Positions 33,691 through 46,200 of a DNA stretch of 64,000 nucleotides are shown here, piece after piece. Every line of letters begins with the position of its first letter. The first letter of the stretch is position 1. The notes beneath the pieces are model-generated. The model worked only from the letters and a program-made list of their open reading frames with translations. It did no database searches and was not told where the DNA came from. The DNA is from Candidatus Accumulibacter aalborgensis (GTDB taxonomy: Bacteria; Pseudomonadota; Gammaproteobacteria; Burkholderiales; Rhodocyclaceae), in the NCBI RefSeq assembly GCF_900089955.1, contig NZ_FLQX01000107.1:43143-107142 (forward strand), read 5' to 3'. The translations under genes and the position numbers were made by a program.

Positions 33691-36203
33691 TCTTCCTCCT
33701 TGCGGGCCAGGACTTCACGCCCGCCGCGCGCGTCCATGGCAGAAACAAGGCCGGCCTTTTCCATTGCTTCAATGAGCCTCGCCGATCGATTGTAGCCGAC
33801 GCGCAGGTGGCGCTGGACCAGCGAGATCGACGCACGGCGATTCTTGAGCACCACCTCGACCGCCTGATCGTACATCGGGTCGGCCTCGCCATCGGTGTCC
33901 AGACCGCCGTTGTCGCCACCGCCTGGCCCGTCACCTTCGTCGCCGCCCGCGCCGCTGAGGACGCCGTCGATGTACGCCGGAGCGCCGGCTTGCTTCAGGT
34001 AGTCAACGACCCGATGCACTTCGTCGTCGGCGACAAAGGCACCATGCACGCGCGTCGGATAGCCGGTGCCCGGCGCCAGAAAGAGCATGTCACCTTGACC
34101 GAGCAGCGCCTCAGCACCCATCTGATCGAGGATGGTGCGCGAATCGATTTTCGACGACACCTGGAACGAGATGCGCGTCGGAATGTTGGCCTTGATCAGG
34201 CCGGTGATGACATCGACCGACGGCCGTTGGGTCGCCAGGATCAGGTGTATTCCCGACGCGCGTGCCTTCTGGGCCAGGCGGGCGATGAGCTGCTCGACGG
34301 TCTTGCCGGCAACCATCATCAGGTCGGCCAGTTCGTCGATGACCACGACGATGTACGGCATGATCGACAGGGGTTCCGGCGTGTCGGGTGTCAGCGACAC
34401 CGGGTTGGCAAGCTTTTCGCCGCTCTTCTCGGCTTCCCTGATGCGATGATTGAGGCCGACGAGATTGCGCACGCCCATCGCCGACATCAGCTTGTAGCGC
34501 TTGTCCATTTCGCCGACGCACCAGTTGAGCGCGTTGGCCGCCTGCTTCATGTCCACCACCACCGGCGCGAGCAGATGCGGGATGCCTTCGTAGATCGACA
34601 GTTCGAGCATTTTGGGGTCGACCAGGATCAGCCGCACCTGATCGGGCTCAGCCTTGTAGAGCAGCGAGAGGATCATCGCGTTGATGCCCACCGATTTGCC
34701 CGACCCGGTCGTGCCGGCAACCAGCAGATGCGGCATCTTGGCCAGATCGACGACCATCGGCTGACCGCCGATATCCTTGCCCAGCGTCATCGTCAGCGGC
34801 GAGTTCATGTCGCGGTATTCCTTGCTGGCAATGATTTCCACCAGGCGTACCATCTGGCGCCTCGGATTCGGTAGCTCAAGCGCCATCGATGACTTGCCGG
34901 GTACCGTCTCGACGACCCGAACCGAGACCAGCGACAGCGAGCGTGCCAGATCCTTCGCCAGGTTGAGGATCTGCACCCCCTTGACGCCGACGGCGGGCTC
35001 GATCTCATAGCGTGTGATGACCGGGCCGGGGTAGGCGGCAGTGACTGCCACGATGACCCCGAAGTCGGCCAGTTTGCGCTCGATCAGACGCGAGGTGTAT
35101 TCGAGGGTCTCGACCTTGACGCGGTCACTCTGCAGCGGCGCCGGTTCGAGCAAATGCAGCGGCGGCAGCAGGTCGCCGGGTACTGCGTCGGGGACCGGTG
35201 GCGCTGGCCGCTCAAGCTCGGTCATTCGTTCGATTTTCGGCGGCAGAACGGATTTGACCGGCGGCGCCGGCTCATCGATTGGCATCTCGGTATGGGTGGT
35301 GTGGGTGGTGTGGGCGGCTAGCGGGTGCTCGGCTGGCGGCGGCAGCTCGGACATGGGCAGGGCGGCCGGCTCATCGAACAGCGTCGGCTCGCTGTGCGCT
35401 GCTGTTCGCTTGGCAGCCTTCCGTGACAGCGGTGGCGGAGACTCTGGCTTATCGACCAGTGTCGGTTCGTGCGCCTCCCCGCGCTTTTTCTCGCCCTCGA
35501 CCACGGCTTCTCGCTCACGTGCAACTTCGCGGCCGATGCGCCGGTCCTGCCAGCGTTCGAACAACTGGCGAACGCCGACCACGGTGGCTTCGAACATTCC
35601 TCCTACGCGCTCGGCGGCAGTAATCCACGACATCCCCGAAAAGATGCTCCAGCCAAGCATCAGCAGGGCAAAGAGCGACAGCGTCGCACCGGTATAACCG
35701 AGATAGCGGACGCCGACCGTGGCCAGTTCGAGGCCCATGATGCCACCAGGACCGACCGGCAGCGCTGCCTTGTGGGTGTAGAAACGCAAGGTTTCGAGCC
35801 CGCTGCTGGCGACGATCAGGACCATGAAGCCAGCGAGGGCGATGTACAGCGGGCGCCGATCGCTGGGCCGCTGACCATCGAGGCGTCGATAACCCCACCA
35901 GACGAAAGCGATCAGCAGAAAGATCCACCACCACGCGGAAAGGCCGAAAACCGACAACATCAAATCGGCCAACCAGGCACCGCTACGACCTGCCGGGTTG
36001 TGCAAGGTCGTCGCCTGTACGGCGTGTGACCAGCCGGGGTCGGCGCGGTGGTAGCCCCACAGGGAGAGCGCCAGAAAGCTGGCGACGACGATCAGAATCA
36101 GCCAGCGCGATTCCCGCAGGAGCACGGCAATTTTTTCCGGCAGTGGGCTCGGTGCCCGCGAGGGGTAGGCAAGTCTGCCGGTAAGTTTTTTCAGCAAAGC
36201 CAT
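33687..36203 (-). CDS. ftsK: DNA translocase FtsK
   Basis: 838 residues: four N-terminal membrane helices (to about 190), a Pro-rich variable linker (200-340), and the RecA-like motor with Walker [15 protein letters not shown] near 478-491 and Walker [12 protein letters not shown]. The C-terminal winged-helix gamma domain ([27 protein letters not shown], in part) reads polar KOPS DNA. It resolves chromosome dimers at the septum with XerCD. Confidence 0.95.
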   Translation of the reverse strand: MALLKKLTGRLAYPSRAPSPLPEKIAVLLRESRWLILIVVASFLALSLWGYHRADPGWSHAVQATTLHNPAGRSGAWLADLMLSVFGLSAWWWIFLLIAFVWWGYRRLDGQRPSDRRPLYIALAGFMVLIVASSGLETLRFYTHKAALPVGPGGIMGLELATVGVRYLGYTGATLSLFALLMLGWSIFSGMSWITAAERVGGMFEATVVGVRQLFERWQDRRIGREVAREREAVVEGEKKRGEAHEPTLVDKPESPPPLSRKAAKRTAAHSEPTLFDEPAALPMSELPPPAEHPLAAHTTHTTHTEMPIDEPAPPVKSVLPPKIERMTELERPAPPVPDAVPGDLLPPLHLLEPAPLQSDRVKVETLEYTSRLIERKLADFGVIVAVTAAYPGPVITRYEIEPAVGVKGVQILNLAKDLARSLSLVSVRVVETVPGKSSMALELPNPRRQMVRLVEIIASKEYRDMNSPLTMTLGKDIGGQPMVVDLAKMPHLLVAGTTGSGKSVGINAMILSLLYKAEPDQVRLILVDPKMLELSIYEGIPHLLAPVVVDMKQAANALNWCVGEMDKRYKLMSAMGVRNLVGLNHRIREAEKSGEKLANPVSLTPDTPEPLSIMPYIVVVIDELADLMMVAGKTVEQLIARLAQKARASGIHLILATQRPSVDVITGLIKANIPTRISFQVSSKIDSRTILDQMGAEALLGQGDMLFLAPGTGYPTRVHGAFVADDEVHRVVDYLKQAGAPAYIDGVLSGAGGDEGDGPGGGDNGGLDTDGEADPMYDQAVEVVLKNRRASISLVQRHLRVGYNRSARLIEAMEKAGLVSAMDARGGREVLARKEEE

Positions 36204-36239
36204 CAGCGCGATTGGAATGAGGTCGAAATACGGTGGTGA

Positions 36240-36950
36240 TCAGGCTCGGGGCGCGGGAGCCGCAGCCGAAAGCATGCGCTTCTCAAGGATGACGATGCGG
36301 CCCTCTTCGACTCGGAAGTAGCCGCGATTTTCCAGATCCTTCATCACCCGACTGACCATCTCGCGCGAGGCACCGATCATCTTGGCGATGTCCTGCTTGG
36401 TGACCCGGCGTTTGATCACCCGCTCGCCGCGTTCGTCTTCAGAGAAGTCGATCAGCAACTTGGCCACGCGACCATAGACATCGAGCAGCGCCAGACTCTC
36501 GATGTTGCGATCGGCCTCGCGCAGGCGCTGGACGAGGCTTTTCATGATATTGAGGCAGAGGTCGAAGTTCTCGGCCAGGCAGCGCTTGAAGTCATTCTTG
36601 GTAATTACCAGTAACTCGCAGGTTTCGGTGGCCACCACGTCGGCCGATCGTGGACTGCCGTCGATCAGCCCCATTTCACCGAAGAACTCACCCGGACCGA
36701 GGAGCGTCAGAATCACCTCGCGTCCCTCCTCGTCGCTGTTCATGACCTTGGCGCGGCCACTGACCAGGACATAGAGCGAATCGGTGCTGTCTCCGGCGCG
36801 CACGATCGTTGTCTGGCGCGGCACCCGGCGGTGAAAGGCGACCTTGGCGATCTGCTCCAGTTCGGCATCGGGTACGCCGGCAAACATCGGAATGCTGTGC
36901 AGCAAGATCAGGCTTGGTCCCCTCCGGGGTTGCTCGACCTGTGTGTTCAT
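36240..36950 (-). CDS. Crp/Fnr family transcription regulator
   Basis: 236 residues. Cyclic-nucleotide-binding beta-roll at about 15-130 (RAGDSTDSLYVLVSGRAKV; FFGEMGLIDGSPRSADVVA), dimer helix, then helix-turn-helix with TKQDIAKMIGASREMVSRV near 185-203. There is no N-terminal Cys cluster, so no Fe-S oxygen sensing of the FNR kind. The recognition helix SREMVSR keeps Glu, Ser and Arg at the FNR DNA-contact positions. I use ATG 36950; GAAAGAA lies upstream. Confidence 0.9.
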   Translation of the reverse strand: MNTQVEQPRRGPSLILLHSIPMFAGVPDAELEQIAKVAFHRRVPRQTTIVRAGDSTDSLYVLVSGRAKVMNSDEEGREVILTLLGPGEFFGEMGLIDGSPRSADVVATETCELLVITKNDFKRCLAENFDLCLNIMKSLVQRLREADRNIESLALLDVYGRVAKLLIDFSEDERGERVIKRRVTKQDIAKMIGASREMVSRVMKDLENRGYFRVEEGRIVILEKRMLSAAAPAPRA

Positions 36951-36952
36951 AA

Positions 36953-38080
<1,128 letters not shown>

Positions 38081-38155
38081 ATCGTTGAACGCTGCCGGCT
38101 CGGACGCCAGGTCATGCCGATGCGCGCGCTGGCTGCACGAGACCGCAGACTTGCG

Positions 38156-38716
38156 ATGACCCAGGCCCGCTCGCTCAACCCGGACGACCAGGCCGCTTTT
38201 CGCGCCGCGGTCGACGGCGCGACGCCATTGCCCAAGGCCAACCGGGTCAGCTTTGAAGCGCCGAAGCCCAGTCCACGTCCGCGTCAGCGCGAACTCGACG
38301 AAGCGGCGGTGATCGCCGAGCTGATGCGGGCGCCACTGGCCATCGATGACTGGCTGGATCTCGGCGGCGCCGACTCTTTTCTGGGCAGCGGCCTGCCCCG
38401 GACTCTGCTGCGCGACCTGCGCCGAGGTCGCTGGAGCATCCAGGATCACGTCGATCTGCACGGCATGAACCGGAATGAGGCGCACCAGCAAGTGGCTTTG
38501 TTTGTCGCCGAATCGCTGGCCACCGGCAAACGCTGCCTGCGAATCGTGCACGGTCGCGGCAATGGGTCACCGGGCCGGGAAGCGATCCTGCGCCAGTTGG
38601 TCAAGCTCTGGCTGAGTCGCTGCAAGGACGTTCTCGCCTTCTGTCACGCGCCGCCCAGCGACGGGGGCGACGGTGCTTTGTGGGTCTTGCTGAAGGCTGG
38701 CGGCAAGCCCCGTTAG
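38156..38716 (+). CDS. Smr-domain protein
   Basis: 186 residues. The Smr domain at the C-terminus has HVDLHGMNRNEAH, LRIVHGRGNGSPG and GALWVLLK, the usual three blocks of this nuclease-like fold. The start could be 38156 (MTQARSLNPDDQ) or 38114; the first matches the typical N-terminus of the small proteobacterial Smr family better. The function is probably in DNA or RNA processing; the precise substrate is unknown. Confidence 0.85.
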   Translation: MTQARSLNPDDQAAFRAAVDGATPLPKANRVSFEAPKPSPRPRQRELDEAAVIAELMRAPLAIDDWLDLGGADSFLGSGLPRTLLRDLRRGRWSIQDHVDLHGMNRNEAHQQVALFVAESLATGKRCLRIVHGRGNGSPGREAILRQLVKLWLSRCKDVLAFCHAPPSDGGDGALWVLLKAGGKPR

Positions 38717-38735
38717 CGTCGGTTCACTCAATCAA

Positions 38736-39110
<375 letters not shown>

Positions 39111-39135
39111 TCAGAAATCGGGCTTCCGAAAGCGA

Positions 39136-40746
39136 TCAGTAAGGGTCGCGGTAGCGATTGGTGATCGGATAGCGCCAATCCTTGCCGAAACCGCGCTGTG
39201 TGACGCGGATGCCGACCGGTGCCTGACGCCTCTTGTATTCGCTGATCTTCAGGAGATGAACGACACGACGCACGTCGGCCTCGGCATAACCACGGGCGAT
39301 GATCGCGCGCGGGCTGAGGTCCTTTTCCATGTACGCCTCGACGATGGCGTCGAGCACTTCGTACGGAGGCAGACTGTCCTGGTCGGTCTGATCGGGCTTC
39401 AACTCGGCCGATGGCGGGCGGCTGATAATCCGTTCGGGAATGGCGTAGGAGCGTGTGTTGCGCCAACGCGAGAGGCGGTACACCAGCGTCTTGGCGATGT
39501 CCTTGATGACCGCGAAACCGCCGGCCATATCTCCGTAGAGGGTGCAATAGCCGACCGCCATTTCCGACTTGTTGCCGGTGGTCAGCACCAGCGAGCCGGT
39601 CTTGTTCGAAATCGCCATCAGGATCATGCCGCGAATCCGGGCCTGCAGGTTTTCTTCGGTGGTGTCGGCCGGCAGGCCGGCGAACTGCGTCTCGAGCATC
39701 GCGGCCAGCGTCTTCATGGCCGGTTCGATGGCGATTTCGTCGTACTTGACGCCCAGCAGACGAACCATCTCGCGCGACTCGGTGAGGCTGAGATCGGCCG
39801 TGTACGGCGAAGGCATCATCACCGCGCGGACCTTGTCGGCGCCCAGCGCGTCGACCGCGATGCACAGCGTCAGCGCCGAGTCGATGCCTCCTGACAGACC
39901 AATGATCGCGCCGGGAAAACCGTTCTTGCCGAGATAGTCGCGCACCCCGAGGACCAGTGCCTGGTAGACCTCGGCCTCAAGACCGGGCGCGGGAACGATC
40001 ATCCCCGGCTGCGGCTGGCCGTCGACGAAGTCGACGACGGCCAGCGCTTCCTCGAACTGCGGCAACTGACAGCACACCGTGCCATGCGAGTCGAGCACGA
40101 AGGAGCCGCCGTCAAAGACCAGTTCGTCTTGGCCGCCGGCTAGATTGGCGTAGACCACCGGCAGGCCGGTACTGGCAATGCGCTGACGCAGCACCTCGGT
40201 ACGCCGCTCCTGCTTGCCGATGTGGTACGGCGAGGCATTGAGGACGAGCAGCACTTCGGCACCGGCTTCACGGGCCAGATCAGCGGCGCCCGCTTCCCAG
40301 ACGTCGGCGCAGATATTCACGCCGCAACGCACGCCCTTGAGCGTCAGTACGCAAGGCGCTTCACCCGAGTCGAAATAACGCTCCTCGTCGAACACCTCGT
40401 AGCTGGGTAATCGCTGCTTGTAGTAGGTGGCCACGCGCACGCCGTCGCTGAGCAGCGTTGCCGCGTTGTAGCAGCGCTCGCCGCGCTTTTCGGGGTGGCC
40501 GACGAGGACGGCGATGCCTTGCAGTCGGCCGGCCAGCAGGTCCAGTTCGCGTTCGCAGGCAGCGCAGAAATCGTCGCGCAGCAGCAGGTCTTCCGGAGGA
40601 TAACCGCAGAGCGCCAGTTCCGGCGTGAGCAGCAGGTCGGCGCCCTGGGCGCGCGCACGCTCGGCAAAGTCTACGATCCTCGCCGTATTGCCGGCGAAGT
40701 CGCCGACCGTGGCATTGATCTGGGCAATCGCAATCTTGAGAGACAT
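39136..40746 (-). CDS. nadE: Glutamine-dependent NAD+ synthetase
   Basis: 536 residues in two domains. An N-terminal nitrilase-like glutaminase (to about 265) has Glu in LTPELALCGYPPED, Lys in KQRLPSYEVF and Cys in GVNICADVWE. The C-terminal ATP-pyrophosphatase domain has SGGIDSALT near 290-298. It amidates deamido-NAD+. The PII gene follows. Confidence 0.95.
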   Translation of the reverse strand: MSLKIAIAQINATVGDFAGNTARIVDFAERARAQGADLLLTPELALCGYPPEDLLLRDDFCAACERELDLLAGRLQGIAVLVGHPEKRGERCYNAATLLSDGVRVATYYKQRLPSYEVFDEERYFDSGEAPCVLTLKGVRCGVNICADVWEAGAADLAREAGAEVLLVLNASPYHIGKQERRTEVLRQRIASTGLPVVYANLAGGQDELVFDGGSFVLDSHGTVCCQLPQFEEALAVVDFVDGQPQPGMIVPAPGLEAEVYQALVLGVRDYLGKNGFPGAIIGLSGGIDSALTLCIAVDALGADKVRAVMMPSPYTADLSLTESREMVRLLGVKYDEIAIEPAMKTLAAMLETQFAGLPADTTEENLQARIRGMILMAISNKTGSLVLTTGNKSEMAVGYCTLYGDMAGGFAVIKDIAKTLVYRLSRWRNTRSYAIPERIISRPPSAELKPDQTDQDSLPPYEVLDAIVEAYMEKDLSPRAIIARGYAEADVRRVVHLLKISEYKRRQAPVGIRVTQRGFGKDWRYPITNRYRDPY

Positions 40747-40760
40747 GGGCGCGCTAGCGA

Positions 40761-40782
40761 AAGGGGCGCCAGCGCGCCCCTT
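40761..40782 (-). terminator. Hairpin after ppa
   Basis: 9-bp stem AAGGGGCGC / GCGCCCCTT with a 4-base loop, between the ppa stop and the nadE start. Only a short T-run follows on the minus strand, so termination may be partial. Confidence 0.55.
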
Positions 40783-40806
40783 GATCAGTGGAACGGGAAA
40801 ATTGGT

Positions 40807-41355
40807 TCAGAAGGCCGGTTTCTCTTTGGCGTCAGCGTAACGCTGCACACCTTCCATGATTTCCGCCTTGGCTTCCTCACTGCCCAGCCAGCCGGCAACC
40901 TTGACGAACTTGCCCCGTTCGAGATCCTTGTAGTGGGCAAAGAAGTGGGCAATCTGGTCGAGGATGACCTGCGGAAAATCGCGCGGCGTCTCCTTGTCGC
41001 GATACATCGGCGTCAGGCTATCGACCGGCACCGCCAGCAGCTTGCCGTCCGGCCCCGCCTCATCCTCCATGGCCAGCAGGCCGATCGGCCGGCAGCGTAC
41101 GACGACACCGGGGGGCAGCGCGAACTGCGTCACCACCAGGACGTCGACCGGGTCGCCGTCGCCGGCAATGGTATGTGGAATGTACCCATAGTTGCATGGG
41201 TAGTGCATCGCGGTGGACATGAAACGATCGACGAAGACCGCTCCGCTATCCTTGTCCACTTCGTATTTCACGGGATCCGCATGCATCGGAATCTCGATGA
41301 TGACGTTGAAATCATTGGGGAGCGACTTGCCGGAGGGCACGCGATCTAGGCCCAT
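40807..41355 (-). CDS. ppa: Inorganic pyrophosphatase
   Basis: 182 residues, family I. The active-site Asp cluster is GDGDPVDVLV near 65-74 and NVIIEIPMHADPVKYE near 17-32. It hydrolyses PPi to two phosphates. The start ATG 41355 (MGLDRVPSG) fits the family; the frame continuing to 41532 is not conserved-looking. Confidence 0.95.
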   Translation of the reverse strand: MGLDRVPSGKSLPNDFNVIIEIPMHADPVKYEVDKDSGAVFVDRFMSTAMHYPCNYGYIPHTIAGDGDPVDVLVVTQFALPPGVVVRCRPIGLLAMEDEAGPDGKLLAVPVDSLTPMYRDKETPRDFPQVILDQIAHFFAHYKDLERGKFVKVAGWLGSEEAKAEIMEGVQRYADAKEKPAF

Positions 41356-41532
41356 GTTGGTGATCTCTCTACTGGTTGCGGGAGCAGCCATTATAACCAT
41401 CAATCGGTTCCGGGTGAGCGCCGTGGCCATCTTCGTGACCATTCCGGTCGCCGCTCGCGTCAGAGGCGCCCGGCACAGCGCACCGCTTCGCGCCAGGCGA
41501 CCATTCCAATGCCGTCGCCTTTGACAGGGCAC

Positions 41533-41560
41533 AAAAAAACGGCGGCCGAAGCCCCCGTTT
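41533..41560 (-). terminator. Intrinsic terminator after the first GST gene
   Basis: On the minus strand AAACGGGGGC, a TTCG loop and GCCGCCGTTT (one mismatch) lead into a T-run (41533-41539), 12 bp past the GST stop. Confidence 0.8.
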
Positions 41561-41571
41561 TTCCTGGCGCA

Positions 41572-42192
41572 TCAGAGACCCGCGCTGGCGCGCGCGGCAA
41601 TACGGTCGCGATAGGCCTGCAGATGCGGCATCCCTTCGCTGGCCGGCTGGAATCTCATCAGCCCGCGCGCAAATTCGAGTGCGCAGAAGGCGGTGATATC
41701 GGCGATCGTGAAACGCTGGCCGGCAACGAAAGGCTGTTCGGCCAGTTGGCGATCGAGCCAGCGTGCGACGTCGCGCACTTTCTCGCCTTGTGAGTGGCCG
41801 AAGTCGGGAAATTGGGGTTGTTCGAGCGCTGCCAGTCCAGGGTGGGTATGCCGAATGCAGTTGACGATGCCGCCAAAAAGGTACAGTTCGACGCGACGAT
41901 CGGCCATCTCGATGAACGCGCGCTCTTCATGATCGGTTCCCATGAGATTCGGCTGTGGCGCCAGGCCTTCGAGGTAGGTGCAGATGGCGCGTGTTTCGCC
42001 GAGTATGCGGCCGTCGTCGAGTTCGAGAACGGGGACCTTGGCCAGCGGGCTCCTGGCGCGAAAGGCTTCGCTCTGGTGCTGCCCCGTACCGATGTCGACG
42101 ACCTCCTGTTCGATGCCGGACAACCCTTTCTCGGCGATGAACATCACGACTCGGCGCGGGTTGGGCGCCCGTGGTGAGATGAAAAGTTTCAC
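41572..42192 (-). CDS. Glutathione S-transferase family protein
   Basis: 206 residues. N-terminal thioredoxin-like domain with KVPVLELDDGRILGETRAICTYLE near 52-75 (cis-Pro and the Glu/Thr pair that bind glutathione), and a helical C-terminal domain with FTIADITAFCALEFA near 160. The substrate is unknown. The second GST lies 168 bp upstream but is only distantly similar. Confidence 0.9.
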   Translation of the reverse strand: MKLFISPRAPNPRRVVMFIAEKGLSGIEQEVVDIGTGQHQSEAFRARSPLAKVPVLELDDGRILGETRAICTYLEGLAPQPNLMGTDHEERAFIEMADRRVELYLFGGIVNCIRHTHPGLAALEQPQFPDFGHSQGEKVRDVARWLDRQLAEQPFVAGQRFTIADITAFCALEFARGLMRFQPASEGMPHLQAYRDRIAARASAGL

Positions 42193-42359
42193 GCTGCTTC
42201 TCCTCTTTTCAAAAGAAACGAATGATCATCGCCGTTGGTGGGCCTCAGTGGCTGTGAAAATATTGCCGCAGCTACGCTTCCGTCGTTCCCGCCTTCCCCC
42301 CGCATTCGCGAGGGTGACGGGGAATGGCGAGAGCCGGAATCGGGACTGGGTGATTTTTT

Positions 42360-43091
42360 TCACAGGCTCTCGGGCGCCGTCTTGGCGCGGCTGTCCGGTC
42401 CCATTGACTGTCCCATTTCGACCATCTGGCGCGCCTCTTCGGCGAAGCGTAGCGCTTGCTCGTCGTCGGCGTCTCGGTCGATCGGTGATGGCGGGGTGTT
42501 GATACCTCGTTGCACCGCCGGACGGCCGCGAATCTGGTCGCGCCAGCGTTCGAGGTGTGGCAGTTCGTCGATGTCCACGCCTGACCAGCGATGCGTGCGT
42601 ACCCATGCCCAGTTGGCGATGTCGGCGATCGAGTAGTCGCCGGCAAGGTACTCATGATCGGCGAGATGGCCGTCGAGCACCCGGAACAAGCGCTTGCACT
42701 CGCCCTGATAACGGTCGATCGCCGGCTGGATCTTCTCCGGAAAATAGCGGAAGAAGACGTTTGCCTGGCCCATCATCGGCCCGACACCACCCATCTGGAA
42801 CATCAGCCACTGCACCACCCGTGAGCGCCCTTTGGCGTCCTGCGGAATCAGTCGGCCGGTTTTTTCGGCCAGGTAGAGCAGGATGGCACCCGACTCGAAG
42901 ACCGTGAAATCGACGGCGCGATCGACGATTGCCGGGATGCGACCATTCGGATTGATCGCCAGAAACCAGGGCTGCTTCTGCTCGCCGTTCGACAGACTCA
43001 GTGTCTGCACGGTGTAGGGCAGCGCGAGTTCCTCGAGGGCAATCGAGACCTTGTGTCCGTTGGGGGTGGCTGCGGTGTAGAGATCGATCAT
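42360..43091 (-). CDS. GST family protein, YfcG/YghU-like
   Basis: 243 residues. The start [21 protein letters not shown], followed by [11 protein letters not shown] and [17 protein letters not shown], is the pattern of the Nu-class GSTs YfcG and YghU, which act as glutathione-dependent disulfide reductases. The Thr/Asn near residue 8-10 replaces Tyr/Ser as the thiol contact. A tail of about 40 residues ends the protein. Confidence 0.88.
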   Translation of the reverse strand: MIDLYTAATPNGHKVSIALEELALPYTVQTLSLSNGEQKQPWFLAINPNGRIPAIVDRAVDFTVFESGAILLYLAEKTGRLIPQDAKGRSRVVQWLMFQMGGVGPMMGQANVFFRYFPEKIQPAIDRYQGECKRLFRVLDGHLADHEYLAGDYSIADIANWAWVRTHRWSGVDIDELPHLERWRDQIRGRPAVQRGINTPPSPIDRDADDEQALRFAEEARQMVEMGQSMGPDSRAKTAPESL

Positions 43092-43203
43092 TTTCGTCTT
43101 TGCCTCGCCGTTTGGTGATCTGCGTCAAAATCGATTCCAGCCCTGCGCCGGGCTGCCCATGCCGGAGCACTGACCGCCATGATCGCCCCCCAGAACGCCA
43201 TCG

Positions 43204-46200
43204 TCAATCCCCGTCGGCAACCGGCAGAGCGAAGCGGAAGCTGGAAAACTCGGCGGCTGGCCGGGGCCGGCTGAAGAGGTAGCCCTGTACCTCGAAACAG
43301 TCGTGCCGTTCAAGAAAGCGCATCTGGTCGACGGTTTCGACACCCTCGGCAATGACGTCCATCCTCAGGTTCTCGGCCAGGGCGACGACGGCGCGCACAA
43401 TGGCTGCATCATTGGCGTCACTGGACAGGTCGCGCACGAAGGAGCGGTCTATTTTCAGCCGCGAGACCGGGAAGCGCTTGAGGTAGGCGAGACTCGAGTA
43501 GCCGGTGCCGAAGTCGTCGATGGCCAGGCGGATGCCGAGTCCATCGAGCGAGCGCAACAAGGTCGTTGCGCTCACTGGATCAGCCATCAGCATGCTTTCG
43601 GTCAGTTCCAGTTCGAGCGCCGAGGCAGGTAGCCCCGATTCGGCAAGGCATGACGAGATTCGCTCGCCGAGATCGGGTTGCTGCAATTGCCGCGTTGACA
43701 GGTTGACACTGATGCGCAGGCCCGTTTGTCCGGCATCGTGCCAGCATCGCGCCTGGCGGCACGCCGCGCGCAATACCCATTCGCCAATTGGCACGATGAG
43801 GCCGGTTTCCTCGGCGATCGGAATGAAGCGATGCGGGGACACGAGGCCGCGTTGTGGGTGGTGCCAGCGGAGCAGAGCTTCCATACCGGTGACATTGCCG
43901 CTGCGGCAGTCGACCTGCGGCTGGTAGAAGAGCTCGAACTCGCCGTTGGCGATGGCAGTACGCAGGTCGTGCTCGATCGACACCCGTTCCTGGACCGCCA
44001 GGTTCATTGCCGGCGTGAAGAACTGGAAGTTGTTCCGCCCACATTCCTTGGCGTGATACATCGCCGTGTCGGCATGGCGTAGCAGTGTCGGCACGTCATC
44101 ACCGTCGTCGGGATAGACGCTGATGCCGAGGCTCGGCGTGACATGCAATGGTCGGTCGTCGATCAGGTGCGGCGACGACACCACGTCCAGCACTTTCTGC
44201 GCCACCAGAGCCACATGCGCGATATCGGGGATATCGGGAATGATGATGATGAACTCGTCGCCACCAAGCCGTGCCACTGTCTCGGTCGAGCGCAGCGCCG
44301 CCTGAAGGCGTCCGGCGACGCTGGCCAGCAAACGGTCGCCAGCGTCATGACCAAGGGTATCGTTGATCAACTTGAAGCGGTCGAGGTCGAGGAAGAGCAC
44401 CGCCGTCCGCTTTCTGTCGCGTCTCGATTTGACGATTGCCTGGCGGAAGCGGTCGTCAAGCAAGGTGCGGTTGGGCAGTTGCGTCAGCGCGTCGTGGTGG
44501 GCGAGAAAACGAATATGTTCTTCCGCCCGCTTGCGTTCAGTGATGTCGTAGAAGCTGCCGATATAATGCGTGACCAGCCCGTCGCTGTTTCTGACTGCGG
44601 TAAGCGTCAGCCACGCCGGGAAAACCTCGCCGCTCTTGCGGCGGTTCCAGATCTCGCCGCGCCACTCGCCGTGCTCGGTGACCCCGGCCCACAGCTCAAG
44701 ATAACCGTCGTCGTTCTGGCATTCGGAGGCAAACAGTTGCGGTGTCTGGCCGATGATCTCGTCCGGGGGGTAGCCGGTGATGGTGCTCAACGCAGGGTTG
44801 ACCGAGACGATTCGTCGCTGCGCATCGGCAATGCAAATTCCCGAAGTGCTCGCCGAAAAAACGGTCGCCGCCAGGCGCTGCGCCTCGTCGGCGCGACGCT
44901 GGTTGACGATCCGCCAGATATCTTGACCAATCAGGCGCGTGGTCTCGATGTCGCCCTCGCAGTAGGGCCGCGGCTTGTTGCCGACGGCGACCATCATGCG
45001 ACCGATGCCGCCCTCGATCACCGGCACGCTGATCAGGCGTTCGAGTCCGGGCGCTTCGACGGGCAGGCGGCCGTTGGCCGACGTCGAGCTATCGTCGTAG
45101 ACCAGCGGCCCGCGCTGCTGCATGGCCGCCGCCCAGATCACGGCCACGCCGGTCGCGCAGAGCGGGTCGGTGAGCGCATCGGAGCAGTGCTTGCGGGTAC
45201 CATGTGACCAGATGACCGAGTCGCTCATCTGCCGGTCTGCATTGACGAAATAGAGAAAGGCGATCTGGCTGTCGGTCAGGCGCTCGACTACCGCAAGGCC
45301 ATGCTGAACGAACTCGTTTTCGTCCATCCGCTCGGCAGCCTTGGGCAACTCGAGCATCGCCACGGCCCGTTCAGCCTGGTGTTTGAGCCGTGCGGAGGCT
45401 TGCCGCTGCGCTTCTTCAAGGCGCTGCCGCTCGGTGATGTCAGCGAGGATGCAGTGGGTACGCGCCTCGCCTTGCGCGTCGCGATGGATGCGGCCGCTGA
45501 TCAGCACGGTGATCGCCTTGCCGTCCTTGTGTCGAACGTTGATCATCAGGTCGTCGATCCGACCCTCGCCGACGAAGTGCTGCAAGACCGCGGTCTGCGC
45601 AGGCAGAGAGTGTTCGGCAAGGAAAGCGCTGATCGGCCGGCCGACCACTTCTTCGCGGCGGTAGCCCAGTAGTGCCAGCCAGGCCTCGTTGACCTCGACA
45701 ACCTTGCCGCTGCTGACGTCGATCGATTGATAGGCGAGTGGCGCGTCCCTGAACAGGGCGCGATAGCGTCCTTCGGAAGCCACCAGCGCCGCTTCTCGAT
45801 CGACGATGGCATTGGCCATGCGCCGCATGCTGATCGTCAGATTGATCAGTTCCTCGGTCCGCGATGAGGGCAGGGGAGCCGTGTAGTCGCCGTCGGCAAT
45901 CGCCTGCACATGGCGGCCGAAGTCGGCGACTCGCCGTACCAGTAGCCGGCCAAAGACGTAGGCGCTGAGCAGGGCCAGCGCGAGTGCGGCGGCTGTTCCG
46001 CCAATGATGGCCAGCAAAGTTGAGCGCATCGTGGCGAAGGCCAGTTCGGTCGGCTGCGCGACCAGCGCCAGCCAGCCGGAGCTGCCAATCGGGGAAACGC
46101 TGCCGATGTAATCGTGGCCATCGAAAATGAAGCGCTCGGTCGAGAAGTGGCCGGCGAGACCGGCGCGGATCAGTGGCAGGTTGCCGAGATTTTCCTGGCC

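Noticed and set aside
42193..42359. Possible repeat with a CGTCGTTCCCGCC-like start between the two GST genes
   Set aside because: It resembles common intergenic repeats, but the arms do not pair well enough to define a unit.
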